Source: Verrucomicrobiales bacterium (GTDB lineage Bacteria; Verrucomicrobiota; Verrucomicrobiia; Limisphaerales; J093). Taken from it: a DNA stretch of 64,000 bases. The stretch covers positions 62,001-126,000 of the forward strand of contig JABTUJ010000015.1 of NCBI GenBank assembly GCA_015075445.1, given 5' to 3'. The translations under genes were made by a program, and so were the position numbers. Below are positions 41,773-50,067 of this stretch, one piece after another. The notes under the pieces were generated by a model that saw only the letters and a list, made by a program, of their open reading frames with translations, searched no databases and was not told where the DNA came from. Each line of letters begins with the position of its first letter. Position 1 is the stretch's first letter.

Positions 41773-42720
41773 TCAGTCGAGCTGCCGGGCCGAATAGAAC
41801 CGCGGAGCCGAACCCGCGACGGGCTCGGAGAAGATGACGCGACCGGTGAGGTTGGTCACGGTGCCGACCCGTTCCCAACTCGCGGGCGTTGAGGTGAGTG
41901 CGGAGGCAGCGAGCACTTCGAAAGTCTGGCCCGCGGCACCCTCCAGGTCGAACTGGAAGTGACCGTCTACCAACCGGGGATCGCGCAGCACGGTCTCCGA
42001 GGAGACCTGGAGTCGGACATGGTCCAGATCCCAGTAGCCCCCTTGCAGGTCGGGCGTTGCCGTCGAAACGAACCGCACGCCGATGGGTCGGTCTTGCCAG
42101 GCATCGGCTGGCTGCACGACCGGTGTGCGGACCTCGTAGTCCAGGAACTGTTTGGGGTTGCCGAACAAACCGGGCCGGTTGGTCACCGTGGTGGTGGCGA
42201 GGGCCGTTGGCGTGCCGGTGTCATCGCGGTAGTACAGGCTGAGTGCGAGGGTGGCGCCGTCCGCCATGTTGCCACCGCCGCCGAGGATCCCCACGATGAG
42301 GCGGTAAGAGCGGCCGGCCAGGTAAGCGGCCTCCGGGATCGTGGCGGTTCCCGTGAGTTCCTGGAACAAGCCCACCTCAGGCACGGCGAACAGCCAGGCG
42401 GCCTGGTCCCCGTGGCAGTTGAGGATGCGGTCGGCGCTGGTCGGTGGCGGATTCAGAAAAAGGCCCGTGAGCTGTTCCCACAGAAAACCGCCGCTTTCAT
42501 CGTACCAAGCCGGCTTGGGCGACCGCTGCCAGCCCTCGATGATCGTGCTGACAAAGGGAGTGCTGGGCAGTTCGAAGGACGAATTCGCAAGCGCGATGTC
42601 AGCCGCCAGGAGCCCACCAAGCGGCAGAGCCGCGGTCGCGCCGGCGAAGCACGCGACCGCGCCGGGCCGACGGGTCGTGTGTCGCCGGTTCCCGCGGGCG
42701 ATGGTCCACCACTTCACCAT
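41773..42720 (-). CDS. Secreted protein, paralogue of the neighbouring PEP-CTERM protein
   Basis: 315 residues with a signal-like N-terminus. The central 200 residues align with the upstream gene product: NSSFELPSTPFVSTIIEGWQ, FLNPPPTSADRILNCHGDQA, LFAVPEVGLFQEL, VGILGGGGNMADGATLALSL, YWDLDHVRLQV. Instead of a PEP-CTERM anchor it ends in a Verrucomicrobia-type tail (FEVLAASALTSTPASWERVG ... FYSARQLD) seen on many secreted proteins. The fold looks like a carbohydrate-binding-like beta-sandwich. It sits 3 bp after the upstream stop; function unknown. Confidence 0.75.
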   Translation of the reverse strand: MVKWWTIARGNRRHTTRRPGAVACFAGATAALPLGGLLAADIALANSSFELPSTPFVSTIIEGWQRSPKPAWYDESGGFLWEQLTGLFLNPPPTSADRILNCHGDQAAWLFAVPEVGLFQELTGTATIPEAAYLAGRSYRLIVGILGGGGNMADGATLALSLYYRDDTGTPTALATTTVTNRPGLFGNPKQFLDYEVRTPVVQPADAWQDRPIGVRFVSTATPDLQGGYWDLDHVRLQVSSETVLRDPRLVDGHFQFDLEGAAGQTFEVLAASALTSTPASWERVGTVTNLTGRVIFSEPVAGSAPRFYSARQLD

Positions 42721-42723
42721 GGT

Positions 42724-43554
42724 CTAAGGCCGTTTCCCCGGCGCCGGAGAGCGGGGGGACGCGCGGCGTCGGCGAGCGAGCAGGAGCGCGCCCAAACCGA
42801 CCCAGAGCAGATGATGCGCAGCGGGTTCGGGCACCACCGTGAGGCGGACGTGATCGGCATCCCAGTAACCGACACCCGTTCCGGAGGTCGAGAGCAGGAG
42901 AACGCCGATGTTCTGACCTTCCCAAGCGTCGCCCGGCTGCACCGTCGGCACCGAGGCGCTGAAGTCGTAGAGCGTTCGGGCGGTTGGGAAATTGGCGGGC
43001 GCGTAGGCGACCGTGGACGTGGTCACAGGCACCAGGCTGCCCGCTCCGTCGCGGTAGTAGAGGCTCAGACCGATGGTATTGCCTTCCGGGATGCCGCCTC
43101 CACCCATCAGTCCCACCGTCATGGTGTACGCGAATCCGGCTTGGTAGCGGGCGTCCAGGTCCTGGTAGAGGCCGACTTCGGGCAGCGCGAAAAGATAAGC
43201 GGCCTGGTTGAGGTGCACGTTGGCGATGTGGTCGTCCGCCCCGACGGGAGTGTTGGGGAATACCCCCGATAGCTGGCTCCAGGTGATGCCGCCCGTTGCC
43301 GCCGGATCGAACCAGATCGGTTGCGGCGTCTTGAGCCAATCGTCGATGACCGGGCTGGCGGGGAAGCCGGGCGGCGGTGCGGGCGATTCGAAGGAGGCGT
43401 TGGGCACCGGCAGGCTGACCGCGTGGAGCAGGGCCAGCGAACTGCCAGCGGTGAGCAGGAGGGCGCCGAGGCCGACCCGCGAACCAACGAGCGGACGGCC
43501 TGGCTGTGGTGACATTGCAGGTCGGGCAATCAAGAGCGGAGTGTTCGTATGCAT
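42724..43554 (-). CDS. PEP-CTERM protein
   Basis: 276 residues: N-terminal signal (ALLLTAGSSLALLHAVSLP), a beta-sandwich-like core beginning PNASFESPAPPPGFP, and a C-terminal PEP-CTERM sorting signal (VPEPAAHHLLWVGLGALLLARRRR). The sorting signal directs processing by an exosortase in bacteria that make exopolysaccharide. The downstream gene is its paralogue. I prefer the ATG at 43554 to the TTG at 43572. It follows the metal-binding lipoprotein gene after 190 bp and seems part of the same operon. Confidence 0.82.
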   Translation of the reverse strand: MHTNTPLLIARPAMSPQPGRPLVGSRVGLGALLLTAGSSLALLHAVSLPVPNASFESPAPPPGFPASPVIDDWLKTPQPIWFDPAATGGITWSQLSGVFPNTPVGADDHIANVHLNQAAYLFALPEVGLYQDLDARYQAGFAYTMTVGLMGGGGIPEGNTIGLSLYYRDGAGSLVPVTTSTVAYAPANFPTARTLYDFSASVPTVQPGDAWEGQNIGVLLLSTSGTGVGYWDADHVRLTVVPEPAAHHLLWVGLGALLLARRRRASPRSPAPGKRP

Positions 43555-43746
43555 TGTTTCAGATGATCCCAAGTTTGCTCACGGTTGGCATTGTGCAACT
43601 TTGGGCCCGGATCGCCGGGAGATCCGACGGATGCGCCGGAAAGTCTGCGCACGCCAGCGGCTTCCGATTCAAGCTGTTTCTTGCGCGTTACGGTGGCGGG
43701 ACGGGACGTTGAGGTGGGGGTGAGGGCGAGGCTGGGGCACCGGGGC

Positions 43747-44643
43747 TCAGGGCTTCTGGCGCATACTAGCTACTGACCCCTGAATCAGGGCGGCGACGTT
43801 GCCACGTAGCAGGTCGTCGAAGCGGATCCCGCCGTCCTGCACCGATGGGAAGTTGTCCAGGACCACCACCGCGCCGCCCAGACGAGCCGCCAGCGCGTCC
43901 GCGGTCCGGCGACCCTCCGGGCGGTTGGCGATCACGAGTCGCACCGGGGCGAGCTTGCCCGCGGCGATGGCCGTCTCGAGGTCGCGGATACCGGCCGTGT
44001 CCGCTCCGCGGAACGTCGCCGCGACGTTGAGGCCGAGCCACTCGCAGAACTCGCGCTGGTGAACGCTGGCAAGAACCGCGGCCCCGCGGAGTTCCGCGCG
44101 AGCGATCTGGTTGGTGGCGTCGCGCGCGAGCTCCGTGAGACGCTGGGCGATGGTCTCGACGCGCGCGGCGGCACTCGTTTGGGTGAGCAGGCCGTGCCGG
44201 ACGAAGTGATCGGCAGCCTGTCGGCACGCGAGGAGGTAACGGTCGGGTCGGGAAAGGCCACCCCCGGGCGCCACCTCCACCACGTGCGGTCCGTCGGCCG
44301 AGAGGTGGGCGAGCCGCGCGTCCAGGGACTGCTGAAAGTCGAACCGCAACAGGAGGCGGCACTGCCGGAGCTCCTGGACCTGGCTGGGACGGATGTCGAA
44401 ATGCCCCGGGCAAGCGCCGGGCTCGGCCAGGCGCACGACCTGCAGATCAGCACCGAGCAGATCCTGGGCCACCGCTTCGAGATAGCTGGTGGTGGTGGCG
44501 ATGCGCAGCACCGAGGGGTCGGGTTTGGCGCGCTGACACCCGGAGAGGACGAGCGACGCCGTGAGGAGGAGAAAGGCGAGCACTCGGCCTGGCGGGCACG
44601 GATGGTCCGAGACGGGAAGGGCGGCGCGGGCAGGCGGTATCAT
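43747..44643 (-). CDS. Metal (Zn/Mn) ABC transporter substrate-binding lipoprotein
   Basis: 298 residues with a lipobox (LVLSGC) after a hydrophobic signal. The mature part is a cluster A-I binding protein (ZnuA/TroA type): LRIATTTSYLEAVAQDLLG, then GACPGHFDIRPSQVQEL and SVHQREFCEWLGL, whose histidines probably ligate the metal. It lacks the His-rich loop of many ZnuA proteins. The cognate ATPase and permease genes lie 2.8 kb away in the same direction, separated by three surface-protein genes. It follows the second prepilin-like gene with a 4-bp overlap. Confidence 0.85.
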   Translation of the reverse strand: MIPPARAALPVSDHPCPPGRVLAFLLLTASLVLSGCQRAKPDPSVLRIATTTSYLEAVAQDLLGADLQVVRLAEPGACPGHFDIRPSQVQELRQCRLLLRFDFQQSLDARLAHLSADGPHVVEVAPGGGLSRPDRYLLACRQAADHFVRHGLLTQTSAAARVETIAQRLTELARDATNQIARAELRGAAVLASVHQREFCEWLGLNVAATFRGADTAGIRDLETAIAAGKLAPVRLVIANRPEGRRTADALAARLGGAVVVLDNFPSVQDGGIRFDDLLRGNVAALIQGSVASMRQKP

Positions 44644-45365
44644 GGGCTCTTGCGCTGAAGTCCGTCACGGTCGGCGAACCGGACGATCACGCCACTGTCG
44701 CCGGCGCGGCGGTACCAGGAGTCGGCGCTCAGCGGGGCCCGGCTGCTGCGACTCTTCGGGCTGTCGGGGCGCGGCCCCAGGCCCCAGACAACCCAGCGGA
44801 CCGGACTGGTGAGGGGGTCCCGATGGTACTCGCCTTCGCTACCGGCGAAGGTTGTGAGGTTGCCCGGCACCCAGAGCTCGAAGTTGCTGACGGGATCACC
44901 ATTGAGGAGCTGGGGGCCGGGAGCAGCGTATTTGTAAGTGTGCCCGCGGGCGAAGGGATCTTCGAGGTTGGCCTCGCGGCCGGCCTGGGAGCTGCGGGGA
45001 AGGTAGCGTTGATCGGCTAGTTCGATGGGCAAGGGACACCAGTGCGTGGCGAGGTCCGAGTTGCAGTTGACGCGGACGGGCGGGACGCGGCCGGCGTGGT
45101 CGTCGCTATACATCTGGAGGGCGAGACCGATCCCGTAGAGTTCGGCGTGGACCTTGATGACCTTGGCCTTTTCTCTGGCCCGGGCGAGGGCCGGGAAGCT
45201 GAGGCTGGCGAGGATTCCGAGAATGCCGATGACCACCAGCAGTTCGACCAGGGTAAAGGCGGGGGACGCGACCCGCGGCTTGACCGCGGAGCGCGCCGGC
45301 CGAGCGGTACCCAGGGAGTGGGCGAACCGGGAGGTCCGGCGCCCGCGTGTCGGGCGGTCATTCAT
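44640..45365 (-). CDS. Prepilin-like protein, second copy
   Basis: 241 residues. SPAFTLVELLVVIGILGILA followed by SLSFPALARARE is a class III prepilin signal, preceded by an unusually long basic leader of about 35 residues. The following helix includes ELYGIGLALQMYSDDHAGR. The globular part (GHTYKYAAPGPQLLNGDPVSN..., VVWGLGPRPDSP) resembles the DUF1559-free pseudopilins of PVC bacteria. Start overlaps the upstream stop by 8 bp (ATG at 45365), and its stop overlaps the binding-protein start. So two pseudopilin-type proteins flank the metal transporter genes. Confidence 0.85.
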   Translation of the reverse strand: MNDRPTRGRRTSRFAHSLGTARPARSAVKPRVASPAFTLVELLVVIGILGILASLSFPALARAREKAKVIKVHAELYGIGLALQMYSDDHAGRVPPVRVNCNSDLATHWCPLPIELADQRYLPRSSQAGREANLEDPFARGHTYKYAAPGPQLLNGDPVSNFELWVPGNLTTFAGSEGEYHRDPLTSPVRWVVWGLGPRPDSPKSRSSRAPLSADSWYRRAGDSGVIVRFADRDGLQRKSP

Positions 45366-46446
45366 CACGTTGCACCTGCTCGAGGCGATAGAAACGACGG
45401 GAGCCAGCGTCCAGGGGCTGTTCCACCACGAGACGATGGCCCTGGAGGACGGGGGCCGGGGTGACCCGCTGCCAGGCGCCGGTCCCGAGACTGTCGGTGG
45501 ACTGGAGCTCAAACTCGCCCGCGGAGACGGGCCACGACACCACCGTGATCTGGAGAGCCGGCGGGTCATGGGGGAGGACCTCCTGGGCAAACAACTCGTA
45601 CCCGAACGTGCCATCCGTGCCGGAGCCGGACTCCTGGTTGAGGACACCCACGGCGTCAAACCAGCCGCCCGGAGGCGGGCCCCAATTCCCCAGGGCGGTG
45701 CGGAGCGGCAGTTGACGGCCGGTTTCATCGGTGATCCGGCACTTCCGTTCGGCCCAGCGCGTGCGGCCCCAGCCGGCGGCGTCGAGCAACCGGACGCGGT
45801 TCAGGCGCACACGGGTGCCCTGGTAGCGCTCGCCACCCGTGGCGCGGGTGGGGTCGAAGAGGTCCTCCCGCGTGGTGGGGTCGCCATCGTCAGGGCGCAC
45901 GAGGTCGGCGAGCGTGATCAGTTCGGGCGCCGGCAGGCCGTGGTCGGCCCGGACGAGCGTGAGGGTGAAGTCGGCCTCGGAGCTCTGGTCGTGGGCCTCG
46001 TTGATGTTGCGCTTGCCGCCGTAGAAGAGGGAACGACGCGCGGTGACCTCGACGAGGTCGCCTTTGCGGAAGCGGTGATGGTGGACGGGATCGCGGCTGA
46101 GCCGCTGGATCTCGGCTGCCCAGGCCTCATTCGAGTAGCTCTTGGCGGAATCGCGGAGCCAGGGGAGGTTGCCGTAGTTCTGGCCCATCCAGCAGGTGGT
46201 GCCGCCGCGGTCGTCCGGATCAACCGCCTGAAGGAAGATCTGCCACTCGCCGCCCATCTGCCCGGCGCCGGCCCCGTCGTCCGAGGGGACGAAGTTCGGG
46301 GTGGCATCGAGGCATTCCTCCGGGTCATTCAGGAGCACTCCCCGCAAGGTGAAAGGGAGCGAACCGGTCCAGGCGCTGGTGCCGTCGGGATGGACGGCCT
46401 GGAGGCGGTGGGTTTCGGCGCGCGGCCAGGCGGCGAGGAGGAACAA
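45358..46446 (-). CDS. Secreted protein of unknown function heading the metal operon
   Basis: About 362 residues. No family is recognised with confidence. A hydrophobic N-terminus (ASTLFLLAAWPRA) looks like a signal, but no ATG or GTG lies in frame before it, so the start (TTG 46446 used here) is uncertain. Seen: LPFTLRGVLLNDPEECLD with ATPNFVP, a possible OB-fold-like stretch (FRKGDLVEVTARRSLFYGGKRN) next to a triple-His motif DPVHHHRF, and a C-terminal module ending in FYRLEQVQ like other PVC secreted proteins. Cys residues in EECLD and TTCWMGQ could pair. It is first in the operon, so expression presumably depends on the palindrome upstream. Confidence 0.55.
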   Translation of the reverse strand: MFLLAAWPRAETHRLQAVHPDGTSAWTGSLPFTLRGVLLNDPEECLDATPNFVPSDDGAGAGQMGGEWQIFLQAVDPDDRGGTTCWMGQNYGNLPWLRDSAKSYSNEAWAAEIQRLSRDPVHHHRFRKGDLVEVTARRSLFYGGKRNINEAHDQSSEADFTLTLVRADHGLPAPELITLADLVRPDDGDPTTREDLFDPTRATGGERYQGTRVRLNRVRLLDAAGWGRTRWAERKCRITDETGRQLPLRTALGNWGPPPGGWFDAVGVLNQESGSGTDGTFGYELFAQEVLPHDPPALQITVVSWPVSAGEFELQSTDSLGTGAWQRVTPAPVLQGHRLVVEQPLDAGSRRFYRLEQVQRDE

Positions 46447-46552
46447 GGTGGAAGCGGGTCCCAGAGGGCGGACAAGACGGGCGATGCGGCGCGACAGGGA
46501 GGCGGCGGGGCGGGTTGACCGGGGAAGCCTGGGATGTTACGTTCACGCGCAG

Positions 46553-46570
46553 CAGTATGAAGCGATACTG
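46553..46570. promoter_or_regulatory. Perfect 6-6-6 palindrome in the divergent promoter region
   Basis: CAGTAT-GAAGCG-ATACTG is a perfect inverted repeat in the 148-bp region between the metal operon and the divergent methyltransferase gene. AT-rich TAATAC/TATTAT follows directly (46573-46578) and could be a -10 on either strand. A metalloregulator (Zur- or MntR-like) is the natural candidate; this is inference from context. Confidence 0.5.
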
Positions 46571-46594
46571 GATAATACGCCACAGGAAAGTTGT

Positions 46595-47209
46595 ATGATT
46601 CATGTTTCCGCCACCGCCGATCCCCGGCAAGCGTACTTCGACCGGCTCGCGCCGGACTGGGACCGTACCGGGCCGAACCCTCAGGCCACGCTGGCCCGTC
46701 TTCGCGGGCTGGCCGGACGGTTGGGTCTACGCGCCGGGCTGGACGTGCTCGAGGTGGGTTGCGGGACCGGCCAGATCAGCGGCTGGCTCGCCGGCCAGGT
46801 GGCGCCCGGGCGGGTGGTGGCCGTGGATTTCGCGCCGGGGATGCTGGCGCAAGCCCGGGCGCGCGGGCTGGACGTTGAGTTTCGCTGTGTGGATGTGTGT
46901 GCGCCGGGTGCGTTGGAGGGGCGCTTTGATCGCGTGCTCTGTTTTCATTGTTTCCCTCATCTGCGGGATCCGGCGGCGGCGCTGGCCCAGATGCGCGGGT
47001 GCCTGACGGAGGGTGGCGAGCTGCTGGTGCTACATCTGGCGGGCAGTGCGCCGCTGAACGCCTTTCATGCACAGATCGGGGGGGCGGTGGCGAGCGACCG
47101 CTTGCCATCCGCGGCGGAGTGGGAACCGCTCTTGCGGGCGCCGGGGTTGCGGGTGGTGGAACTGGAGGACCGCGAGGAGCTGTTCCTGCTGCGTGCGGTG
47201 GGCGGGTGA
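46595..47209 (+). CDS. Class I SAM-dependent methyltransferase
   Basis: 204 residues. Motif I is LDVLEVGCGTGQISGWLAGQ at residues 47-66, an acidic residue follows in VVAVDFAPGMLAQ, and post-motif regions read FDRVLCFHCFPHLRDPAAAL and GGELLVLHLAG. The fold is complete; the substrate is unknown. A Shine-Dalgarno-like AGGA precedes the ATG at 46595 by 7-8 bases. It is divergent from the metal operon and shares its promoter region with the palindrome, so co-regulation is likely. Cysteine and histidine in CFHCFPH are notable but unproven. Confidence 0.85.
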   Translation: MIHVSATADPRQAYFDRLAPDWDRTGPNPQATLARLRGLAGRLGLRAGLDVLEVGCGTGQISGWLAGQVAPGRVVAVDFAPGMLAQARARGLDVEFRCVDVCAPGALEGRFDRVLCFHCFPHLRDPAAALAQMRGCLTEGGELLVLHLAGSAPLNAFHAQIGGAVASDRLPSAAEWEPLLRAPGLRVVELEDREELFLLRAVGG

Positions 47210-47275
47210 CAGGGACGAGGACGGTCGGACCGCGAAACACGCGAAACACGCGAAAGCGTGGGCGAGTGGGGAAGC

Positions 47276-48328
47276 TCAGGTGGGGCTGTCGACCATGACC
47301 TTGACGACCTGATCGCGGTAAGCGGCGTTGAGGGAGAACGCCTCCGCGGCTTGGGCGAGCGGGAAACGGTGACTGACCAGACCGGCGAGGTCCACGCGGC
47401 GGCTGAGGGCCAGCCGGATCGCGCGGGGATAGGCGTGTTTCATGCGCCGGCTCATCAGGAGCGTCAGGCCCTTGCGCCGGGCGGTCGAGTGTTTGAGCGA
47501 GAGGCGATCATCGCCCGGGATGCCGACGAGCACGAGACGGCCGCCGAGGCGCGCGAGTTCGGCCGCCTGCTCGACGGAGCGATCCCCCCAGGCCGCTTCA
47601 ATGGCGACGTCCACACCCCGATCCTGGGTGGCCGCGAGGATCTGCGGGACGGCCTCCTCGGGGTTGCCTTCGACCGGCGTGGCCCCGAACCGCTCGGCGA
47701 GGCGGAGACGCCAGGGGAGAGGATCGACCATGAAAACGGGATCGGCTCCCGCGAGCTTCATGACTTGGAGAAGCAGCAGACCAATGGGGCCGGCGCCCAG
47801 GATGGCGACGCTCTGCGCGAGCCGCAGCCGGGCGAGGTCGGCGGCGTGGAGGGCAACGCCCAGCGGTTCGAGCAGCGCAGCCTCGGTGTCGCTGAGGGCG
47901 TCGGGCATCGGGAAACAGGAGCGGGCGGGCATGTGGAGCCACTCGCAGAGGCTGCCGCCATGCGGGTAATTGCCGCAGAAGGCCAGGTGGGCGCAGAGGT
48001 TGGGATGGCCGCGTTCGCAGAGCTCGCAATGCCCGCAGGGTTGGGCGGGGTCGACAGCGACGCGCGTGCCGGGGATTAAGGGCTGGAACCGGCCGTCGAG
48101 CGCGTCGGGGCCGACTTCCTCGACGACGCCGGCGAATTCGTGTCCCAGGGTGAGGGGGCCGCCGATGGGGGTGTCACCGATCCGGGCATCCGCGTACGAG
48201 TGGAGGTCGCTTCCGCAGAGGCCGGTGCAGCGGACGCGGATGAGGGCGTGGCCGGGCTTGGGCCAACCGGGGTGCGGCACGGACTCGACGCGGAGGTCGC
48301 GGGGGGCGTGGAGTCGAGCCGCCAGCAT
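47276..48328 (-). CDS. Zinc-dependent medium-chain dehydrogenase
   Basis: 350 residues of the sorbitol/L-threonine dehydrogenase type. Catalytic zinc ligands appear in RCTGLCGSDLHSY and TLGHEFAGVVEEVG; structural zinc cysteines in CGHCELCERGHPNLC; the Rossmann motif is VAILGAGPIGLLLLQ. Reaction: NAD(P)-dependent oxidation of a polyol or similar alcohol. The ATG at 48328 (MLAARLHAPRDLRVE) is the family-typical start; 48385 would add a Pro-rich leader. It has no operon partner; the divergent neighbour is acetate kinase. Confidence 0.9.
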   Translation of the reverse strand: MLAARLHAPRDLRVESVPHPGWPKPGHALIRVRCTGLCGSDLHSYADARIGDTPIGGPLTLGHEFAGVVEEVGPDALDGRFQPLIPGTRVAVDPAQPCGHCELCERGHPNLCAHLAFCGNYPHGGSLCEWLHMPARSCFPMPDALSDTEAALLEPLGVALHAADLARLRLAQSVAILGAGPIGLLLLQVMKLAGADPVFMVDPLPWRLRLAERFGATPVEGNPEEAVPQILAATQDRGVDVAIEAAWGDRSVEQAAELARLGGRLVLVGIPGDDRLSLKHSTARRKGLTLLMSRRMKHAYPRAIRLALSRRVDLAGLVSHRFPLAQAAEAFSLNAAYRDQVVKVMVDSPT

Positions 48329-48658
48329 GGTGGAGGCCGGCAAGGGACGGACCGGAATCGAGGAGGCAAGGGGTTCGCGTGTCATGGCGACCAGGAACGC
48401 GAGGAGTGTGGTGGCGCGTGGTGCGACGGGTCAAGCGTCGCCTCCACCGCGTGGATCGGCCAGGCGGAGGTCAGACGCGCCCTCGGGTTCGGCTCACGCC
48501 GCGAGGGTGCTCGTCGGCTGCCCACCTGACAGGCGAATACGAACCGGCAACTGGGTTCATCCGCCAGTTGATTGGTCTGTCCCCATTCGCCTGTTCATGA
48601 TCCGGCCCCTTCGTCTGTCTTGCCGCGCGGTCGGTGCACTGCGAGCCTCCCGGGCAAC
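48329..48658. other. Divergent gap between dehydrogenase and acetate kinase genes
   Basis: 330 bp without a credible gene. It must contain promoters for both flanking genes, yet I see no strong -10/-35 pair and no long palindrome. The sequence is GC-rich throughout. Confidence 0.35.
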
Positions 48659-49867
48659 ATGACCTCGAGGCAGCGCCCCGGCGCCCTGCTGGTATTCAAC
48701 GCGGGATCGTCGAGCCTGAAGTTCGCCGTGTTTCATGCCGAGCCGGACAAGGATCTGCAGGCGCGGGTGCGCGGCCAGATGGACCAGTTCGGTGTCGCGC
48801 CGCGGCTTCGGGTCAGAGATTGCGCGGGCACGTTGCTGGCCGACACGATTTTCCCGGCGACCGAGGTGACGCACACGGGCGAGGCGGTGCGGCATTGTGC
48901 CGACTGGCTGGCGGCGCACCTCGCCGAAGAGCCGGTGATCGGGGTGGGACATCGGGTCGTGCATGGCGGGGCGGAGTTCAGCGTGCCGGTCCGGGTGGAG
49001 CCTGGGGCGCTGGAGCGGATCGAGGCGCTGGTCCCGCTGGCCCCGCTGCATCAACCGTTCAACGTGGCCGGGATCCGGGCGATGGCGGCGGGGCGACCGG
49101 ACCTGCCGCAGGTGGCCTGTTTCGACACGGCGTTTCACCGCACGCATCCGGACCTGGCGGATCGCTACGCGTTGCCGCGGCGATTCCACGAGCTGGGTAT
49201 GCGGCGCTACGGGTTCCACGGTCTCTCGTACGAGTACATCGCGTCGGTGCTGCCGCGGGTGGCGCCGGAGCTGGCGGCCGGCAAGGTGATCGTGGCGCAC
49301 CTGGGCAATGGGGCGAGTCTGTGTGCCTTGGAGGCGGGGCGGAGCGTGGATTCGACGATGGGGTTTTCGACACTGGACGGTCTGTGCATGGGCACCCGGG
49401 CGGGGTCGCTGGATCCGGGCTTGCTGCTGCATCTGTTGAACCATCGCGGCATGTCGGCGGCGGAGCTCGAGCGGTTGTTGTACCACGAGTCGGGGTTGCT
49501 GGGGCTCTCGGGTCAGACCGGGGACATGCGGCGTCTGCTGGCGAGTGGGGAGCCGGAGGCGCGGCTGGCGGTGGACTATTTCGTGTGGCGCATCGTGAAG
49601 GAGATCGGGGCGTTGGCAGCGGTGCTTGGGGGGGTGGACGGGCTGGTGTTCACGGCGGGGATTGGGGAGAACCAGCCGGGGATTCGGGCGCGCGTGGTGG
49701 CAGGGTGCGGCTGGTTGGGTGCGGAGCTGGAGGACCAGGCGAACGCCGCGGGCGGGCCCTGCATTTCCAAACCCGGGGCGCGAGTTTCGGTCTGGGCGAT
49801 CCCGACCAACGAGGAGGAAATGATCGCGCGGCACGTGCGGCGCGTGCTGGAAGCCAGGACGGGATAG
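48659..49867 (+). CDS. ackA: Acetate kinase
   Basis: 402 residues. ATP + acetate to acetyl phosphate, in the cytoplasm. Seen: VFNAGSSSLKFAVF (phosphate 1), GHRVVHGG, the catalytic region ACFDTAFHRTHP and RRYGFHGLSYEYI, VIVAHLGNGASL (phosphate 2), STMGFSTLDGLCMGTRAGSLDPG, and VFTAGIGENQPGIR (adenosine). All signature residues are intact. No phosphotransacetylase or phosphoketolase gene is adjacent. The ATG at 48659 places the first phosphate loop correctly at residue 12. Confidence 0.95.
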   Translation: MTSRQRPGALLVFNAGSSSLKFAVFHAEPDKDLQARVRGQMDQFGVAPRLRVRDCAGTLLADTIFPATEVTHTGEAVRHCADWLAAHLAEEPVIGVGHRVVHGGAEFSVPVRVEPGALERIEALVPLAPLHQPFNVAGIRAMAAGRPDLPQVACFDTAFHRTHPDLADRYALPRRFHELGMRRYGFHGLSYEYIASVLPRVAPELAAGKVIVAHLGNGASLCALEAGRSVDSTMGFSTLDGLCMGTRAGSLDPGLLLHLLNHRGMSAAELERLLYHESGLLGLSGQTGDMRRLLASGEPEARLAVDYFVWRIVKEIGALAAVLGGVDGLVFTAGIGENQPGIRARVVAGCGWLGAELEDQANAAGGPCISKPGARVSVWAIPTNEEEMIARHVRRVLEARTG

Positions 49868-49972
49868 AGGACGGGTGAGCTGGCTAGCGGCCGCCCGCAC
49901 GCTTCGGGGAAGTGGCGAGGCGACTGAGACCCCATCCCGGATGTCCCCTGCCTCCCACGAAGCCGCGACAGA

Positions 49973-50048
49973 CTGTAGGGGCCGACGTGAGGAGGCGTTG
50001 GGGGCCGGGGACAATACCCTTTTCGCCTCCTCACGTCGGCGCCTACAG
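49973..50048. repeat. Compact hairpin built from the same 25-bp arms as the 18.8-kb element
   Basis: Arms 49973-49997 and 50024-50048 are inverted copies with one mismatch (GGGGCC versus GGCGCC), loop of 26 bases. It lies between the convergent stops of acetate kinase and the DUF1501 gene, so it could end transcription from both sides, although no T-tract follows. Confidence 0.85.
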
Positions 50049-50067
50049 CGAGTAAGGGACAAACGGA

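Noticed and set aside
49973..50048. Rho-independent terminator
   Set aside because: The stem is strong, but no run of T follows on either strand, and the same arms occur elsewhere around a 256-bp loop. A repeat element is the better description.
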